From Sorghum bicolor (taxonomy: Eukaryota > Streptophyta > Magnoliopsida > Poales > Poaceae): a stretch of DNA of 64,000 nt. The stretch's first letter is position 1, and each line of letters starts with the position of its first letter. The DNA lies in assembly GCF_000003195.3 (NCBI RefSeq), contig NC_012875.2, forward strand, positions 13,530,083 through 13,594,082. The letters run 5' to 3'. The position numbers and the translations under genes were made by a program. The notes under the pieces were generated by a model. The model was not told where the DNA came from and searched no databases. It saw only the letters and a list, made by a program, of their open reading frames with translations. Positions 1 through 12,469 of this stretch are shown one piece after another.

Positions 1-1960
1 AGCTAAAGCCAGAGCCATTATAGCCCTCATGGTTGCACTGTTGTCCCGGTGATCACTTACAGACAAGATCTCATACAGTTATTTGTCATTCTTTTATGTT
101 CATTGCATAGCTATTAATCATCTTACAAGATCATCGATTATATCAAGCACTAGCACATCTACAACAAATGCATATCAAGTAGGTAGCAAGGAATCCAGGT
201 AACAATCATCTATGATTTTGCTAAGGTCGACAAGGTGATAGCATGCATATGATGTATATGTGTAGTTATAAGTGAATAGGTAACAAAGATGATCCCAAGT
301 TATACTTGCCTTGCTCAAAGCTCTCCTGAGCCTGCTGGTCCTCAAAAGATTGACCTTGATCACCGACGTACGGCTCACCGTCTAATCCCAATCATCAATC
401 AACAACACGCAATCCAATGTAGACAATCATACACGAAACAAACAAGATATAATTAGAACAATACACCAAACAGTGGTAAAACAAATGTAAAAGTTTATCA
501 AAATATTCTACGCAGCGCTACGATCATACAGACGTAAAGTTCACAAAAATCGGAATTAAAACGTGAAAGATATAAATTTTCTAAGATTTCCTATAGAGAA
601 GTAAATAATTAAATAGAACCAAAAAATTAAAAAGTTTCAAAACAGTAAACTAATATTTCTAACATGTAGAGATCGTAAATACGAATCTAACGGGATTTGA
701 ATGGACAAAACGGAGTTAAAATGAATATTTTATGAGCAAAACAAAATCAGTGGCATTTCTGTAATTAGCTGAAAACGTAATCTGAGAGCTATAAGCTAAA
801 ATACGCTTTTAAAACATGAAAACGTAAACCGGTGATTACCCCTTGGACCGTGGGTTGGTTATCAAGTTTTCTAGGGGCTCTTAAGCAAGATGTACGCCGA
901 AAGGGTATCGGCCACCCTGGGCCATTGGATCAGCAAGAGACGGCTCCGATTAGATGCAGGAGAGAGAGAAAGAGGGCTCGGCCGCCGGCGGTGACCCCTC
1001 GCGGCGGCGCCATAGACGCTCCCTCCGGAGCTCGCCGGAGTTAGCGGAAAACGTGCCACGGTGAGCCAAACTCCAAACCAAGGGCATGGGAGGCAAGAGG
1101 AGGTCAAGGCGAACTCACGTAGGGGGTTTTGAAGGCCGGGGAGTGCATGGAGTTGGGCTGTCCACGCGGATGGCGGGCGGCGGTGATCCTGCAGGGTTCG
1201 GCAGCAGTTAGCACGGCTCAGATCGCACGAGAAAGAGAATGGAGAGGCTCGGGGACTTCGGAAACTCCACGCGGACCTCGGCGACGAGTCACAGGCCGCG
1301 GAGAAGCTTCGATTGGTGACAATCGCGACGGCGGCGCTCTTGCTTTTCTCGGCGAGATCCGAAAGCGAGATTGAGCGACGGATATGGCCTCACGGCTTCA
1401 ATATAAGGGAATAGGGGAGCACGGGGGAAAGGCTTGACAGTTTTGCAGAGGCTCAGTTCGTTATTTGGCATGGAAATCTCGGCGAATCGGGGTGGAAACG
1501 AAGTTTCCATCGAACTCGGCTCGGGGTCGCGCTGGGAAGAAAGGGTAGGCGCTGACGCGCGGGGCCCGAAGGTCAGCGAGAAGAAGGAGGGGGAAAGGGA
1601 AAGCGCGCGCTGGCGGCTTGGTTGCTGGGCCGGAGGAGCTGGGCCGGGGAAAAGTGCCAGGCCGGGGGAAAGCTGGGCTGGGAGGGGTTGGCTGCGGGGT
1701 TCTTTCCCCTTTCTTCTTTTTTTTATTTTATTTTTCAAAGCCCTTTTCAAATAGAATTTTGAACACAATTAACTTCAATCCAAAATCTCACAGCTCAAAT
1801 AAAAATATGCCCCAGCATGAATGCAAATTCATGTTTCTAAACTTATGATGAATTTTAATTTTAACAAAAATTATTTATTCTCTGAATTAAATGCTCACAA
1901 AAATACTTAAATAAATCAAATTAAATCCTATTAATTGAAATTCAAATTTTGGGTGTTACA
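1..1960 (-). repeat. 3' LTR of copy 1 (truncated by window)
   Basis: Window position 1 corresponds to position 5497 of the other LTR, so roughly 900 bp of this LTR lie outside. It ends in GGGTGTTACA at 1951-1960, directly beside the PPT. A GC-rich block (about 940-1710) flanked by AT-rich DNA is typical of the U3/R region of these LTRs. A possible TATA motif (TTATATTG, minus strand) sits near 1399-1406. Short open frames on both strands here are treated as chance. Confidence 0.85.
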
Positions 1961-1976
1961 AATTCTACCCCCCTTA
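1961..1976 (-). promoter_or_regulatory. Polypurine tract of copy 1
   Basis: On the minus strand the purine run AAGGGGGGTAGAATT lies immediately upstream of the 3' LTR start TGTAACACCC. This is the expected plus-strand primer of reverse transcription. The same motif sits at the same place in copy 2 and, on the plus strand, in element A2. Confidence 0.85.
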
Positions 1977-3661
1977 AAATAATCTCGTCCTCGAGATTGA
2001 GTAGTGCATAAACAAACCACTTTGGATATGACCTTCTCCAAACATTCTCTCTGTTTCAAGTTGCTCCTGCCTCTAAAAACCAATTCCATTGCACTAGCAA
2101 ATTCGATGTCTCTAATCAAGTAGCATACCTGGTAATCACCTGGAAATTTATTCAATGCATGATCTGGAAAATCAATATCATCATCCAGCTGGTTTACTGT
2201 AGCTGTGGGTGGAGCCTGTACTGCTACGTCAACACTTATTCTCTCTCCCTTTGGTGTTGTCACAACTACTACTTTCTCTTTGCACTTAATCTCCGTAGTA
2301 TATTTCTTCATACAGTCCAAACCCAATATCGCATCTATGCCTGAGGTTCTCATAACCATAGGGCTAACCGGGAAATCTACCCCCCTTAAAGAGAGACTTG
2401 CTGAGGGACAACAATAAGAAACTGGTATAGTCCCTCCTGGTGAGTTCACTAGCATATTGGTTCTCATGGCAACTAGTGGAATGCTATGAACTCTAACAAA
2501 TGCTTGTGATATGAATGTATGCGAAGCTCCAGAATCAAATAAAACTGTAGCTGGAATAGAGTTGATACTGAACGTACCCATCATAATCTCTGGTCCCTCT
2601 TGTACTGTCTCTGCAGCCACGTGGTTCACTTTTGCTCCATGAGAATTAGATTTTTGATTGTTGTTCTGCTGGTTGAATCTCTCCGGGCAATCATATGACA
2701 TATGACCTTCTTTCCCACAGCGAAAACACCTAGTAGGGGTATTGGAAGCACTTCTCTTCATAGAGGTGGCATTTGAATTTCCCGAGCGAGAAGTCTGTTG
2801 TCCACTCTGTTGTTGATTAGGATTATGCTGAGATTGTTGGTTGCGATCCCCTTGACTAACTGGTCCCTGGAACCTCTGTTGATCGCTCTGCTGAGAATGG
2901 TAACGTTGGCGGTTGTTGCCTCCAGAACCTTGAGCTAACATTCTTCTCTTCTTATCTTGACCTTTACGCATGTTATCCAACACAATAGCACGGTTTACCA
3001 GAGCCTGGAAGGTAGGATATGTGTTTCCAGCCAACTGCAACCTAAGTTCATAGTAAAGACCTTTCATGAAGAGGCGTTGTTTGTCAGCATCCTCTCTAAC
3101 TTCGTTTGGGGCATAGCGAGCCAACTGCTCAAACATGTCATGATACTCAGCCACAGACATAGAACCCATCCTGAGAGATCTGAATTCTTCCTGCTTGAGA
3201 TCCATCATTCCTTCATTGATATGTCGTGCTCTAAAGTCTCTGCAAAACTCCAACCAAGTGACCGGAGGAGCATTGTTGGGACGAGCCACTTGATACGACT
3301 CCCACCATGTCTGAGCTGCACCTTGAAGTTGTCCAGAAGCATACAACACCTTCTCCAAGTCATTGCACTGTGCTATGTTTAGTTGCCTCTCCACAGCACG
3401 TAACCAATCATCTGCCTCCATAGGATCAGCTGAGTGTGTAAATACAGGAGGTCTTCCCTTCATAAACTCTCCACGCTTGTCCTTCACATGAACAGGTGGT
3501 GGTGTTGGTGGAGGTTGTTGCTGCAAGTGCTGCATGAAGACGTGCATCATCTCATTTTGAGTCTGCATGAGTTCCTCCACAGTGATTGGGATATTGTCAC
3601 CATTGCCATTGCCACGGCCTCTGCCTCTGCCTCTGCCTCTTCCCCTTGCTGCCATCTGCAT
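1965..3661 (-). pseudogene. gag-protease polyprotein with pol deleted (copy 1)
   Basis: A frame of about 575 residues is open from ATG 3661 (or 3655, the Met before the Arg-Gly run) to near the 3' LTR. In order: an RG-repeat N-terminus, a retrotransposon gag domain with a Gln/Pro-rich stretch, a CCHC zinc knuckle at 2687-2728 (C-x2-C-x4-H-x4-C), and a retropepsin-like aspartic protease with its D-S-G site at about 2528-2536 and an I-L-G-L-D motif near 2300. After the protease the frame enters unrelated residues. DNA from about 2120 to 1961 aligns, in another frame, with the extreme end of copy 2 pol, so RT, RNase H and integrase were lost in one internal deletion. Gag and protease could still be made; autonomous transposition could not. 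Confidence 0.8.
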
Positions 3662-4595
3662 TCCAAGGTATATAAACACTTCTTAGTAATGTCCAACATG
3701 ACAATTACAAGAGTTAACGGAATCTGAAATTTTCTGGGTAACATCCAACATCAGTAGATCAGAATATCAGTCATATCTCGAGTTCCAGAACTCAAAAGGA
3801 TTCATGCTGTACACCGTTGGAAAGATAAAGAAATTGTCTACAACTTTAATTTTGATCATATTACCAGATTCCAACGTGAGTTTAATCAAAAACTGGGTAC
3901 AACCGAAACTGTTCCAGAATTCCAGACTGCGCAGAAACCTCAACTTTGAACAGTCATATCTCCCAGCTCATAACCGATAATATTGTCATTCTTGAGGCAT
4001 TGGAAAGATATGAAAGTCCAATTGTTCCCAGAAACATTTGATGAACATTGCACGAACAGATTTTGAGATGCACCAGATTCTTTGCAGACTGCTCCAGAAA
4101 ACAGCAAAAGACAGAAACAGAATTTTCACCAAACCCAACTATTTAGTTCATTAATCCTTATACCTTAGGCCTATAGACTAAATGAAATTGTAGAGAAAAT
4201 CCACAAGATCATTACACTCATTACAAAGATCCAAATCAATCATGAACATAATAACAAACCAAACCAAGCATCAAAGTTTCACACTTCAAGCATTGACTCA
4301 ACTTGCGGTACTAACGTTCTCTTCCTATTAAGGGTAAAGATCCTATAGCTCCTATTTCAATGACGTTAGAAGGTGGTAAGAAAAGTTCTAAAAGCATATC
4401 AAGCAAGGAGTGGGGATGAGAACAAGTATTTAAAATAAGCAACAAGGTGAAGATGAATAGCAATGAAAAGGATATAGTATAGGAGAAAATATCAAGGTTC
4501 ATAGAATAAGGATTTTGTAGCAATTTCAAAATCTTAAGACGGCCAATTTCTAACTAGGCTTGCGTCCGACAGTCAACAAAGCTTTGATACCAATT
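3662..4595 (-). other. 5' leader of copy 1 with degenerate internal repeats
   Basis: Untranslated region between the PBS and gag. No coding potential is seen. It contains imperfect repeats built on phrases such as 'cagtcatatctc', 'ttggaaagat' and 'ccagaattcc', spaced roughly 170-190 bp (3770-4130). The same type of repeat occurs in the leaders of copy 2 and element A2. Confidence 0.6.
4581..4592 (-). promoter_or_regulatory. Primer binding site, tRNA-iMet type (copy 1)
   Basis: The minus strand reads TGGTATCAAAGC three bases after the end of the 5' LTR. It matches the plant initiator-Met PBS TGGTATCAGAGC at 11 of 12 positions. Confidence 0.85.
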
Positions 4596-7463
4596 TGTCA
4601 CACCCATATTTTAAGAACAAAATAGGATGCATAAAAGACTCATATGTGCCCCAGAAACAGTCGCACACATAAGTAGACAAATCTCAAATGTACCATTGCA
4701 GTGTTTATTACATAGCGGAATATAAAATGTCACATAGTCTCATACAGAAATGATAGCATAATGTAAACAATGCTCTCGACGGAAGCTCCACACAGGGACA
4801 CTGCTGACTGGTTGACTCCAAACCTAGTACTCATAGCGATAATCCTCATTCCAGTCATCTTCATTATCATATCCTGAGGTGTTGGGAAATTGCAAGAGTG
4901 AGCACATATCGTACTCAACAAGTATAACCAGGGGTTCATGAGGCTCAAATAGCTGACACTGGTTTGACTGCATTAAGCTTTAAATGGTGGATAGCATGCT
5001 CATAATTAAATAGCAATTGTCAAGGTAGCATAAATAACCCATTAATCCTATGATCAAGTGTAAGCATAATTAATTCATAGCATAAACGATAATCAAATGA
5101 ACATAACAACTTAATAAGCTCATCGTCGGCGCAGCAAGAACCCCCAAGGCCGCTCATAACCGTGAGCACGGCTAGTATACCAGTTTTACACTCTGCAGAG
5201 GTTGTACATCTTTACCCATGAGTCATGATTTACCCTTTCGCCCGAGGTAGCTAATCTCTTAACCCCCTTCCTAGGGAGGTCGGCAGGGATCACTATGAAG
5301 CCTTTCAAAAGTTTGTCTAACATGTTAGGGCCGCAAGGTTTCCTTTGCGAGCAGATATAGATACCCCCTTCCGAATGGCACAATGACGCGCAGCCTATAC
5401 ACATAGGGACAGGGCTCGCACTGTACCCGTGTCGGTTCAGCCCCTCTAGCGCCCTTTCGGGTAACCGCTAACAAGCTAGAAAAGGTCTCCATACTGAGCT
5501 AAAGCCAGAGCCATTATAGCCCTCATGGTTGTACTGTTGTCCCGGTGATCACTTACAGACAAGATCTCATACAGTTATTTGTCATTCTTTTATGTTCATT
5601 GCATAGCTATTAATCATCTTACAAGATCATGGATTATATCAAGCACTAGCACATCTACAACAAATGCATATCAAGTAGGTAGCAAGGAATCCAGGTAACC
5701 ATCATCTATGATTTTGCTAAGGTCGACAAGGTGATAGCATGCATATGATGTATATGTGTAGTTATAAGTGAATAGGTAACAAGGATGATCCCAAGTTATA
5801 CTTGCCTTGCTCAAAGCTCTCCTGAGCCTGCTGGTCCTCAAAAGATTGACCTTGATCACCGACGTACGGCTCACCGTCTAATCCCAATCATCAATCAACA
5901 ACACGCAATCCAATGTAGACAATCATACACGAAGCAAACAAGATATAATTAGAACAATATACCAAACAGTGGTAAAACAAATGTAAAAGTTTATCAAAAT
6001 ATTCTACGCAGCGCTACGATCATACAGACGTAAAGTTTACGAAAATCGGAATTAAAACGTGAAAGATATGAATTTTCTAAGATTTCCTATAGAGAAGTAA
6101 ATAATTAAATAGAACCAGAAAATTAAAAAGTTTCAAAACAGTAAACTAATATTTCTAACATGTAGAGATCGTAAATACGAATCTAACGGGATTTGAATGG
6201 ACAAAACGGAGTTAAAATGAATATTTTATGAGCAAAACAATATCAGTGGCATTTCTGTAATTAGCTGAAAACGTAATCTGAGAGCTATAAGCTAAAATAC
6301 GCTTTTAAAACATGAAAACGTAAACCGGTGATTACGCCTTGGACCGCGGGTTGGTTATCATGTTTTCTAGGGGCTCTTAAGCAAGATGTACGCCGAAAGG
6401 GTATCGGCCACCCTGGGCCGTTGGATCAGCAAGAGACGGCTCCGATTAGATGCAGGAGAGAGAGAAAGAGGGCTCGGCCACCGGCGGTGACCCCTCGCGG
6501 CGGCGCCATAGACGCTCCCTCCGGAGCTCGCCGGAGTTAGCGGAAAACGTGCCACGGTGAGCCAAACTCCAAACCAAGGGCATGGGAGGCAAGAGGAGGT
6601 CAAGGCGAACTCACGTAGGGGGGTTTGAAGGCCGGGGAGTGCACGGAGTTGGGCTGTCCACGCGGATGGCCGGCGGCGGTGATCCTGCTGGGTTCGGCAG
6701 CAGTTAGCACGGCTCAGATCGCACGAGAGAGAGAATGGAGAGGCTCGGGGACTTCGGAAACTCCACGCGGACCTCGGCGACGAGTCACAGGCCGCGGAGA
6801 AGCTTCGATTGGTGACAATCGCGACGGCGGCGCTCTTGCTTTTCTCGGCGAGATCCGAAAGCGAGATTGAGCGACGGATATGGCCTCACGGCTTCAATAT
6901 AAGGGAATAGGGGAGCACGGGGGAAAGGCTTGACAGTTTTGCAGAGGCTCAGTTCGTTATTTGGCAAGGAAATCCCGGCGAATCGGGGTGGAAACGAAGT
7001 TTCCATCGAACTCGGCTCGGGGTCGCGCTGGGGAAGAAAGGGTAGGCGCTGACGCGCGGGGCCTGAAGGTCAGCGAGAAGAAGGAGGGGGAAAGGGAAGG
7101 CGCGCGCGCTGGCGGCCTGGTTGCTGGGCCGGAGGAGCTGGGCCGGGGGAAAGAGCCAGGCCGGGGGAAAGCTGGGCCGCGAGGGGTTGGCTGCGGGGTT
7201 CTTTCCCCTTTCTTCTCTTTTTTTTTTATTTTATTTTTCAAAGCCCTTTTCAAATAGAATTTTGAACACAATTAACTTCAATCCAAAATCTCACAGCTCA
7301 AATAAAAATATGCCCCAGCATGAATGCAAATTCATGTTTCTAAACTTATGATGAATTTTAATTTTAACAACAATTATTTATTCTCTGAATTAAATGCTCA
7401 CAAAAATACTTAAATAAATGAAATTAAATCCTATTAATTGAAATTCAAATTTTGGGTGTTACA
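4596..7463 (-). repeat. 5' LTR of copy 1 (complete, 2868 bp)
   Basis: Plus-strand ends are TGTCACACCC (4596) and GGGTGTTACA (7463), giving the canonical TG...CA in element orientation. The next bases, TAAAT (7464-7468), are array sequence, so copy 1 is inserted into the palindromic repeat array; the matching target-site duplication would lie outside the window. The stretch 5175-5400 is a block conserved among all Tekay-like LTRs here. Confidence 0.9.
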
Positions 7464-9342
7464 TAAATAAACTTTGTAGATCTAAAAAAGTTATGAAACT
7501 TTGTAGTTGATAACTTTTTGTTTTGAAATCATCTTGTCATGCAAAAACTACATTTGAATTTCTTAAATTTGAAAATTCTTTGCCGAGTGTTTTTCTTTGA
7601 CACTCGGCAAATACCTTCTTTGCCGAGTGTCAAAAATAAAACACTCGGCAAAGAAAATTTCAAATCCAATTTTGAAGGCCTTAACGAATTCAAATCAAAA
7701 ACTTTTTAACTACAAAGTTGTATAAATTCTCAAGATCTACAACATTTACTTTGATCATTTATTCATTTGACAAAGCCAAAACAAATTTATTTACAAATTT
7801 TACATCTCTATCTTATAGTTTATGAAACTACAAGAGAGATATATAAGATTTGAGAAAAATATTAAAATTACCATGTCGGATGAACATATGACAAAATAAC
7901 CTAAATAAACTCTGTAGATCTTGATAAGTTATGAAATTTTGTATTTGGCAACTTTTTTATTTGAGTTCATCTTGTCATGCAAAACCGCGTTTTTAATTGA
8001 AAATTTTAAATTTTGATTTGTTTTAAACCACCTCGGATGGAAAAACTCTCTAAATAAACTTTGTAGATCTAAAAAAGTTATGAAACTTTGTAGTTCATAA
8101 CTTTTTGTTTTGAAATCATCTTGTCATGCAAACACTACATTTGAATTTCTTAAATTTGAAAATTCTTTGCCGAGTGTTTTTCTGTGACACTCGGCAAAGA
8201 CCTTCATTGCCGGAGTGTCAAAAATAAAACACTCGGCAAAGAAAGTTTCAAATCGAATTTTGAAGGCCTTAACGAATTCAAATCAAAAAGTTTTTAACTA
8301 CAAAGTTATATAAATTTTCAAGATCTACAACATTTACTTTGATCATTTCTTTATTTGACAAAGCCAAAACAAATTTATTTACAAATTTTACATCTCTATC
8401 TTATAGTTTATGAAACTACAAGAGAGATATATAAGATTTGAGAAAAATATTAGAATCACCATGTCGGATGATCATATGATAAAATAACCTAAATAAACTC
8501 TGTAGATCTTGAGAAGTTATGAAATTTTGTATTTGGCAACTTTTTTATTTGAGTTCATCTTGTCATGCAAAACCGCGTTTTTAATTGAAAATTTTAAATT
8601 TTGATTTGTTTTAAACAACCTCAGATGGAAAAACTCTCTAAATAAACTTTGTAGTCGATAACTTTTTGTTTTGAAATCATCTTGTCATGCAAACACAACA
8701 TTTGAATTTCTTAAATTTGAAAATTCTTTGCCGAGTGTTTTTCTTCGACACTCGGCAAAGACCTTCTTTGCCGAGTGTCAAAAATAAAACACTCGGCAAA
8801 GAAAATTTCAAATCGAATTTTGAAGGCCTTAACGAATTCAAATCAAAAAGTTTTTAACTACAAAGTTGTATAAATTCTCAAGATCTACAACATTTACTTT
8901 GATCATTTCTTTATTTGACAAATCCAAAACAAATTTATTTACAAATTTTACATCTCTATCTTATAGTTTATGAAACTACAAGAGAGATATATAAGATTTA
9001 AGAAAAATATTACAATCACCATGTCGGATGAACATATGACTAAATAACCTAAATAAACTCTGTAGATCTTGAGAAGTTATGAAATTTTGTATTTGGCAAC
9101 TTTTTTATTTGAGTTCATCTTGTCATGCAAAACCGCGTTTTTAATTGAAAATTTTAAATTTTGATTTGTTTTAAACAACCTCAGATGGAAAAACTCTCTA
9201 AATAAACTTTGTAGATCTAAAAATGTTATGAAACTTTGTAGTTGATAACTTTTTGTTTTGAAATCATCTTGTCATGCAAACACTGCATTTGAATTTCTTA
9301 AATTTGAAAATTCTTTGCCGAGTGTTTTTCTGTGACACTCGG
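7464..9342. repeat. TTTGCCGAGTGT palindromic tandem array, segment 1
   Basis: About three and a half units, with TTTGCCGAGTGT near 7580, 8167, 8726 and 9315 (spacing ~559-588 bp). Each unit centre holds two hairpins made from four copies of the 12-mer in alternating orientation. The flanks form an imperfect inverted repeat: GTAGATCT...CTTTGTAGTT on one side is mirrored by AACTACAAAG...AGATCTAC on the other. Repeated inverted 12-mers of this sequence are characteristic of grass CACTA (En/Spm-like) transposons; I saw no CACTA terminus or transposase, so that assignment is inference. Confidence 0.75.
9338..9342. repeat. Target-site duplication CTCGG, left (copy 2)
   Basis: CTCGG here is repeated at 22006-22010 directly after the right LTR. 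Removing copy 2 and one CTCGG restores an ordinary array hairpin (ACACTCGG followed by CAAAG). Confidence 0.9.
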
Positions 9343-11110
9343 TGTCACACCCATATTTTAAGAACAAAATAGGATGTATAAAAGACTCATATGTGCCCCG
9401 GGATTAGTCTCACACATAAGTAGACAAATCTCAAATGTACCATTGCAGTGTTTATTACATAGCGGAACATAATAAATCACGTAGTCTTATACAAAAATGA
9501 TAGCATAAAGTAAGCAACGCTCTCGACGGAAGCTCCACATAGGGACACTGTTGACTGGTTGACTCCAAACCTAGTACTCATAGCGGTAATCCTCATTCCA
9601 GTCATCTTCATTGTCATATCCTGAGGTGTTGGGAAATTGCAAGAGTGAGCACATATCGTACTCAACAAGTATAACCAGGGGTTCATGAGGCTCAATAAGC
9701 TGACACTGGTTTGACTGCATTTAGCTTTTAATAATTGATAGCATGTTTAAGCATTGGATAGCAAATATCAAGGTAGCATAATTAATCCCATAACCACATG
9801 ATCAATGTATACAAGAACTAAGAATAACACATATAAACAACATACTAAACCATTATTTATCGTTATTAATCATGTTCATCAGTGTCCATCTATTCCGTCA
9901 GTTTTCCGGGCCGCCCGTATCCGTGGGCACGGCTAGTATACCAGATTTAACACTCTGCAGAGGTTGTACATCTTTACCCATGAGTCATGATTTACCCTTT
10001 CGCCCGAGGTAGCTAGTCTCTTAACCCCCTTCCAAGGGAGGTCGGCAGGGATCACTATGAAGCCTTTCAAAACTTCGTCTAACAAGTTAGGGCCGCAAGG
10101 TTTCCTTCGCGAGCAGATATAGATACCCCCCTTCCGAATGGCACAATGACGCGCAGCCTATACACATAGGGACAGGGGCTCGCACTATACCCGTGTCGGT
10201 TCAGCCCCTCTAGCGCCCTTTCGGGTAACCGCTAACAAGCTAGAAAAGTTCTTCATACTGAGCTAAAGCCAGAGCCATATAGCCCTCATGGTTGTACGAG
10301 TTGTCCCAGCTTTTGCCAAGGGATAAGTCCTTATGGAGGGTCAAGATCAATCCAGCAAAAGCCAGAGTTCTTTCCACCCTTTATATTCAAGTTGCTAGAA
10401 AGCTTATTTTATTGTTTATTGTATATTCAAATATTCATGTCACAGGGATCATGGATTAATAATCAAGCACTAGCAAGAACTACCCAAATGCATATCCAAA
10501 TAGGTAACAAGGAATACAGGTAACAATCATCTATGATTTTGCTAAGGTCGTCAAGGTGATAGCATGCATATGATAAATGTTATATTAATTGTGTATAGGT
10601 AACAAGGATAATCCCAAGTTATACTTGCCTTGATCAAAGCTCTCCTGAGCCTGCTGGTCTTCAAATGCTTGATCTTGAGCACCAACGTATGGCTCACCGT
10701 CTAATCCCAATCATCAATCAACAACACGCAATCCAATGCAGACAATCATACACGAAGCAAACAAGATATAATTAGAACATTACACCAATCAGTGGTAAAA
10801 CAAATATAAAAGTTTATCAAAATATTCTACACAGCGCTACGATCACACAAACGTAAAGTTCACGAAAATCGGAATTAAAACGTGGAAGATATGAATTTTG
10901 TAAGATTTCCTATAGAGAAATAATTAATTAAATAGTACCAGGAAATTAAAAAGTTTCAAAACAGTAAACTAATATTTCTAACATGTAGAGCATGTAAATA
11001 CGAAACTAACGCAATTTGAATGGGTCAAATCGGACTTAAAATGAGCATTTTATAACCAAAAGAGTTTCAATGGCATTTCTGTAAATTCTGGAAAGCGTAC
11101 TTTGAACTAA

Positions 11111-11353
11111 GGCCTTGTTTACTTCCACCCAAAATCCAAAAACTTTTCAAGATTCCTCGTCACATCGAATCTTTAGACACATGTATGGAGTATTAAATAT
11201 AAACAAAAATAAAAACTAATTATACAGTTTGGTCGAAATTTACGAGACGAATCTTTTGAGCCTAGTTTGTCGATGATTGGACAATAATTACCACAAACAA
11301 ACGAAAATGCTACAGTGCCGCGAAAAAATTTCGCCCACGAACTAAACAAGGCC
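11111..11353. mobile_element. Tourist-like (PIF/Harbinger) MITE, 243 bp
   Basis: Terminal inverted repeats GGCCTTGTTTACTTC and its near-complement GAACTAAACAAGGCC bound the element, and TAA is duplicated on both sides (11108-11110, 11354-11356). The right LTR of the same retrotransposon has the empty site, which defines the ends exactly. The interior is AT-rich with no coding capacity. The 3 bp duplication and TIR sequence suggest the Tourist/PIF-Harbinger group. It inserted after copy 2. Confidence 0.93.
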
Positions 11354-11842
11354 TAAACTGATCGGAAATACGCTTTTAGACTTGAGACACGTAAACTGGG
11401 AAATACGTAAGCGACCGCGGGTTAATTTGTAACTCTTCCGAGGGACTCTTTAACAAATATGCCAGGCGAAGGGGTATCGGCTGATTTCGGCCGTTGGATT
11501 AGAAACGGGCGGCATCGGGCGCATCCAGGGTGACGGGCGGTGATCCGGCTAGCCGGCCCCCCTGCTCCGGCGCGGTGGCGCCATTGCCGCCCGCAGGAAA
11601 CTCACCGGAGTTCTTCATTTTCGCGCTCTGGTGCATCCCGGAGCAAGGGAAACACATCGGGAGATGGAGAAGGACTTCGCGAACTCACCACGACGTTTTT
11701 CTTGAGCCGGGAGGGTGCGGGGGTGGCTTGGTGCTCGGCGTGGCGGAGGTTATCTCCGGCGAGATCCGAAACTCGCGGTACACGGGCTAGGATTCGGTTT
11801 GGACGGCTTGGACGCGGAAAAGGGTGCTGCGGCGGTAGAAGA

Positions 11843-11850
11843 GCTTTATA
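11843..11850 (-). promoter_or_regulatory. TATA box of copy 2 left LTR
   Basis: The minus strand reads CCCTATAAAGC in the GC-rich part of the LTR, as expected for the U3 core promoter. An identical motif occurs in the right LTR. Confidence 0.6.
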
Positions 11851-12422
11851 GGGCTCGATTTGACCCCCTTTAGCAAGGAAATCCCGAGTTTTCGGGATTG
11901 ATTCGGCCCCCTGGAAGGAGTCCTGATCGGATGCGAGATGAGGGAGGAGAAAGCGCTGACACGCGGGCCCAAGCTGTCAGCCAGAGGGCGCTGGGTCCCG
12001 GTCGTCGGTCACAGAGAGGAAGGGAGAGTGGAGAGACGCGGGCCGCGGGGAAAGGTGGGCCTCGGGAGAGGTTCTGGGCCGCGCGCAGGGGAAAAGAAAA
12101 GGAGCAGGCCGGGGGCGAGGGGAGTTGGGCCTCGGCTTGGATTCCAGGAGCTTTCTCCCTTTTTTTATTTATTTCTTTTCTGTTTCTTTTTCCAAAGCCT
12201 TTCCAAATATAATTTTGAAAGCACAAATTATTTCTAACCAACAGAAATCAGCACAAAATAAAATATGTCTCGGCATGAATGCAAAAGCATGTTGCTAGCC
12301 TTATGATGAATTTTATTCCCCACAAAATAATTTTATTTGCTAGGTTTAAATGCTCACAAAAAAAATACTTAAATAAATCAATTAATTCCTATTATTTGAA
12401 AATCCAATTTTTGGGTGTTACA

Positions 12423-12438
12423 AACTCTACCCCCCTTA
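12423..12438 (-). promoter_or_regulatory. Polypurine tract of copy 2
   Basis: The minus strand reads TAAGGGGGGTAGAGTT directly upstream of the 3' LTR, as in copy 1. Confidence 0.85.
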
Positions 12439-12469
12439 AAATAATCTCGTCCTCGAGATTGAACGGTGC

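Larger units (their letters stand above)
1..7463 (-). mobile_element. Tekay/Del-type Ty3-gypsy retrotransposon, copy 1 (pol-deleted, cut by window edge)
   Basis: The element lies on the minus strand: the 5' LTR is on the right (4596-7463), then PBS, leader, gag-protease, PPT, and the 3' LTR on the left (1-1960), which begins before the window. The LTR ends read TGTAACACCC...GGGTGTGACA in element orientation. The two LTRs agree closely over the shared 1.96 kb (net 7 bp difference), so the insertion looks recent. The internal domain is only 2.6 kb: about 3 kb of RT, RNase H and integrase seen in copy 2 is missing, and protease sequence runs almost directly into the last ~160 bp of the pol end. 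Clade assignment (Tekay, chromovirus-like) rests on gag/protease similarity to copy 2, LTR length and tRNA-Met priming. Confidence 0.85.
9343..12422 (-). repeat. 3' LTR of copy 2, carrying a MITE
   Basis: Begins TGTCACACCC at 9343, immediately after CTCGG, and ends GGGTGTTACA at 12422 beside the PPT. The length is 3080 bp because of the MITE at 11111-11353. Its GC-rich block (about 11450-12140) and TATA box are shared with the right LTR. Confidence 0.92.

Noticed and set aside
832..1768. Overlapping open frames on both strands in the GC-rich part of the copy 1 LTRs (repeated at 6328-7271)
   Set aside because: They lie in LTR U3/R sequence, overlap on both strands, carry no domain, and differ between LTR copies by frame-changing indels. 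GC-rich DNA produces long chance frames.
11530..12241. Open frames of 86-123 codons in the copy 2 LTRs (also 21110-21881 and 25277-26048)
   Set aside because: Same LTR GC-rich block; repeated only because the LTR and the duplicate contig repeat. No recognisable family.
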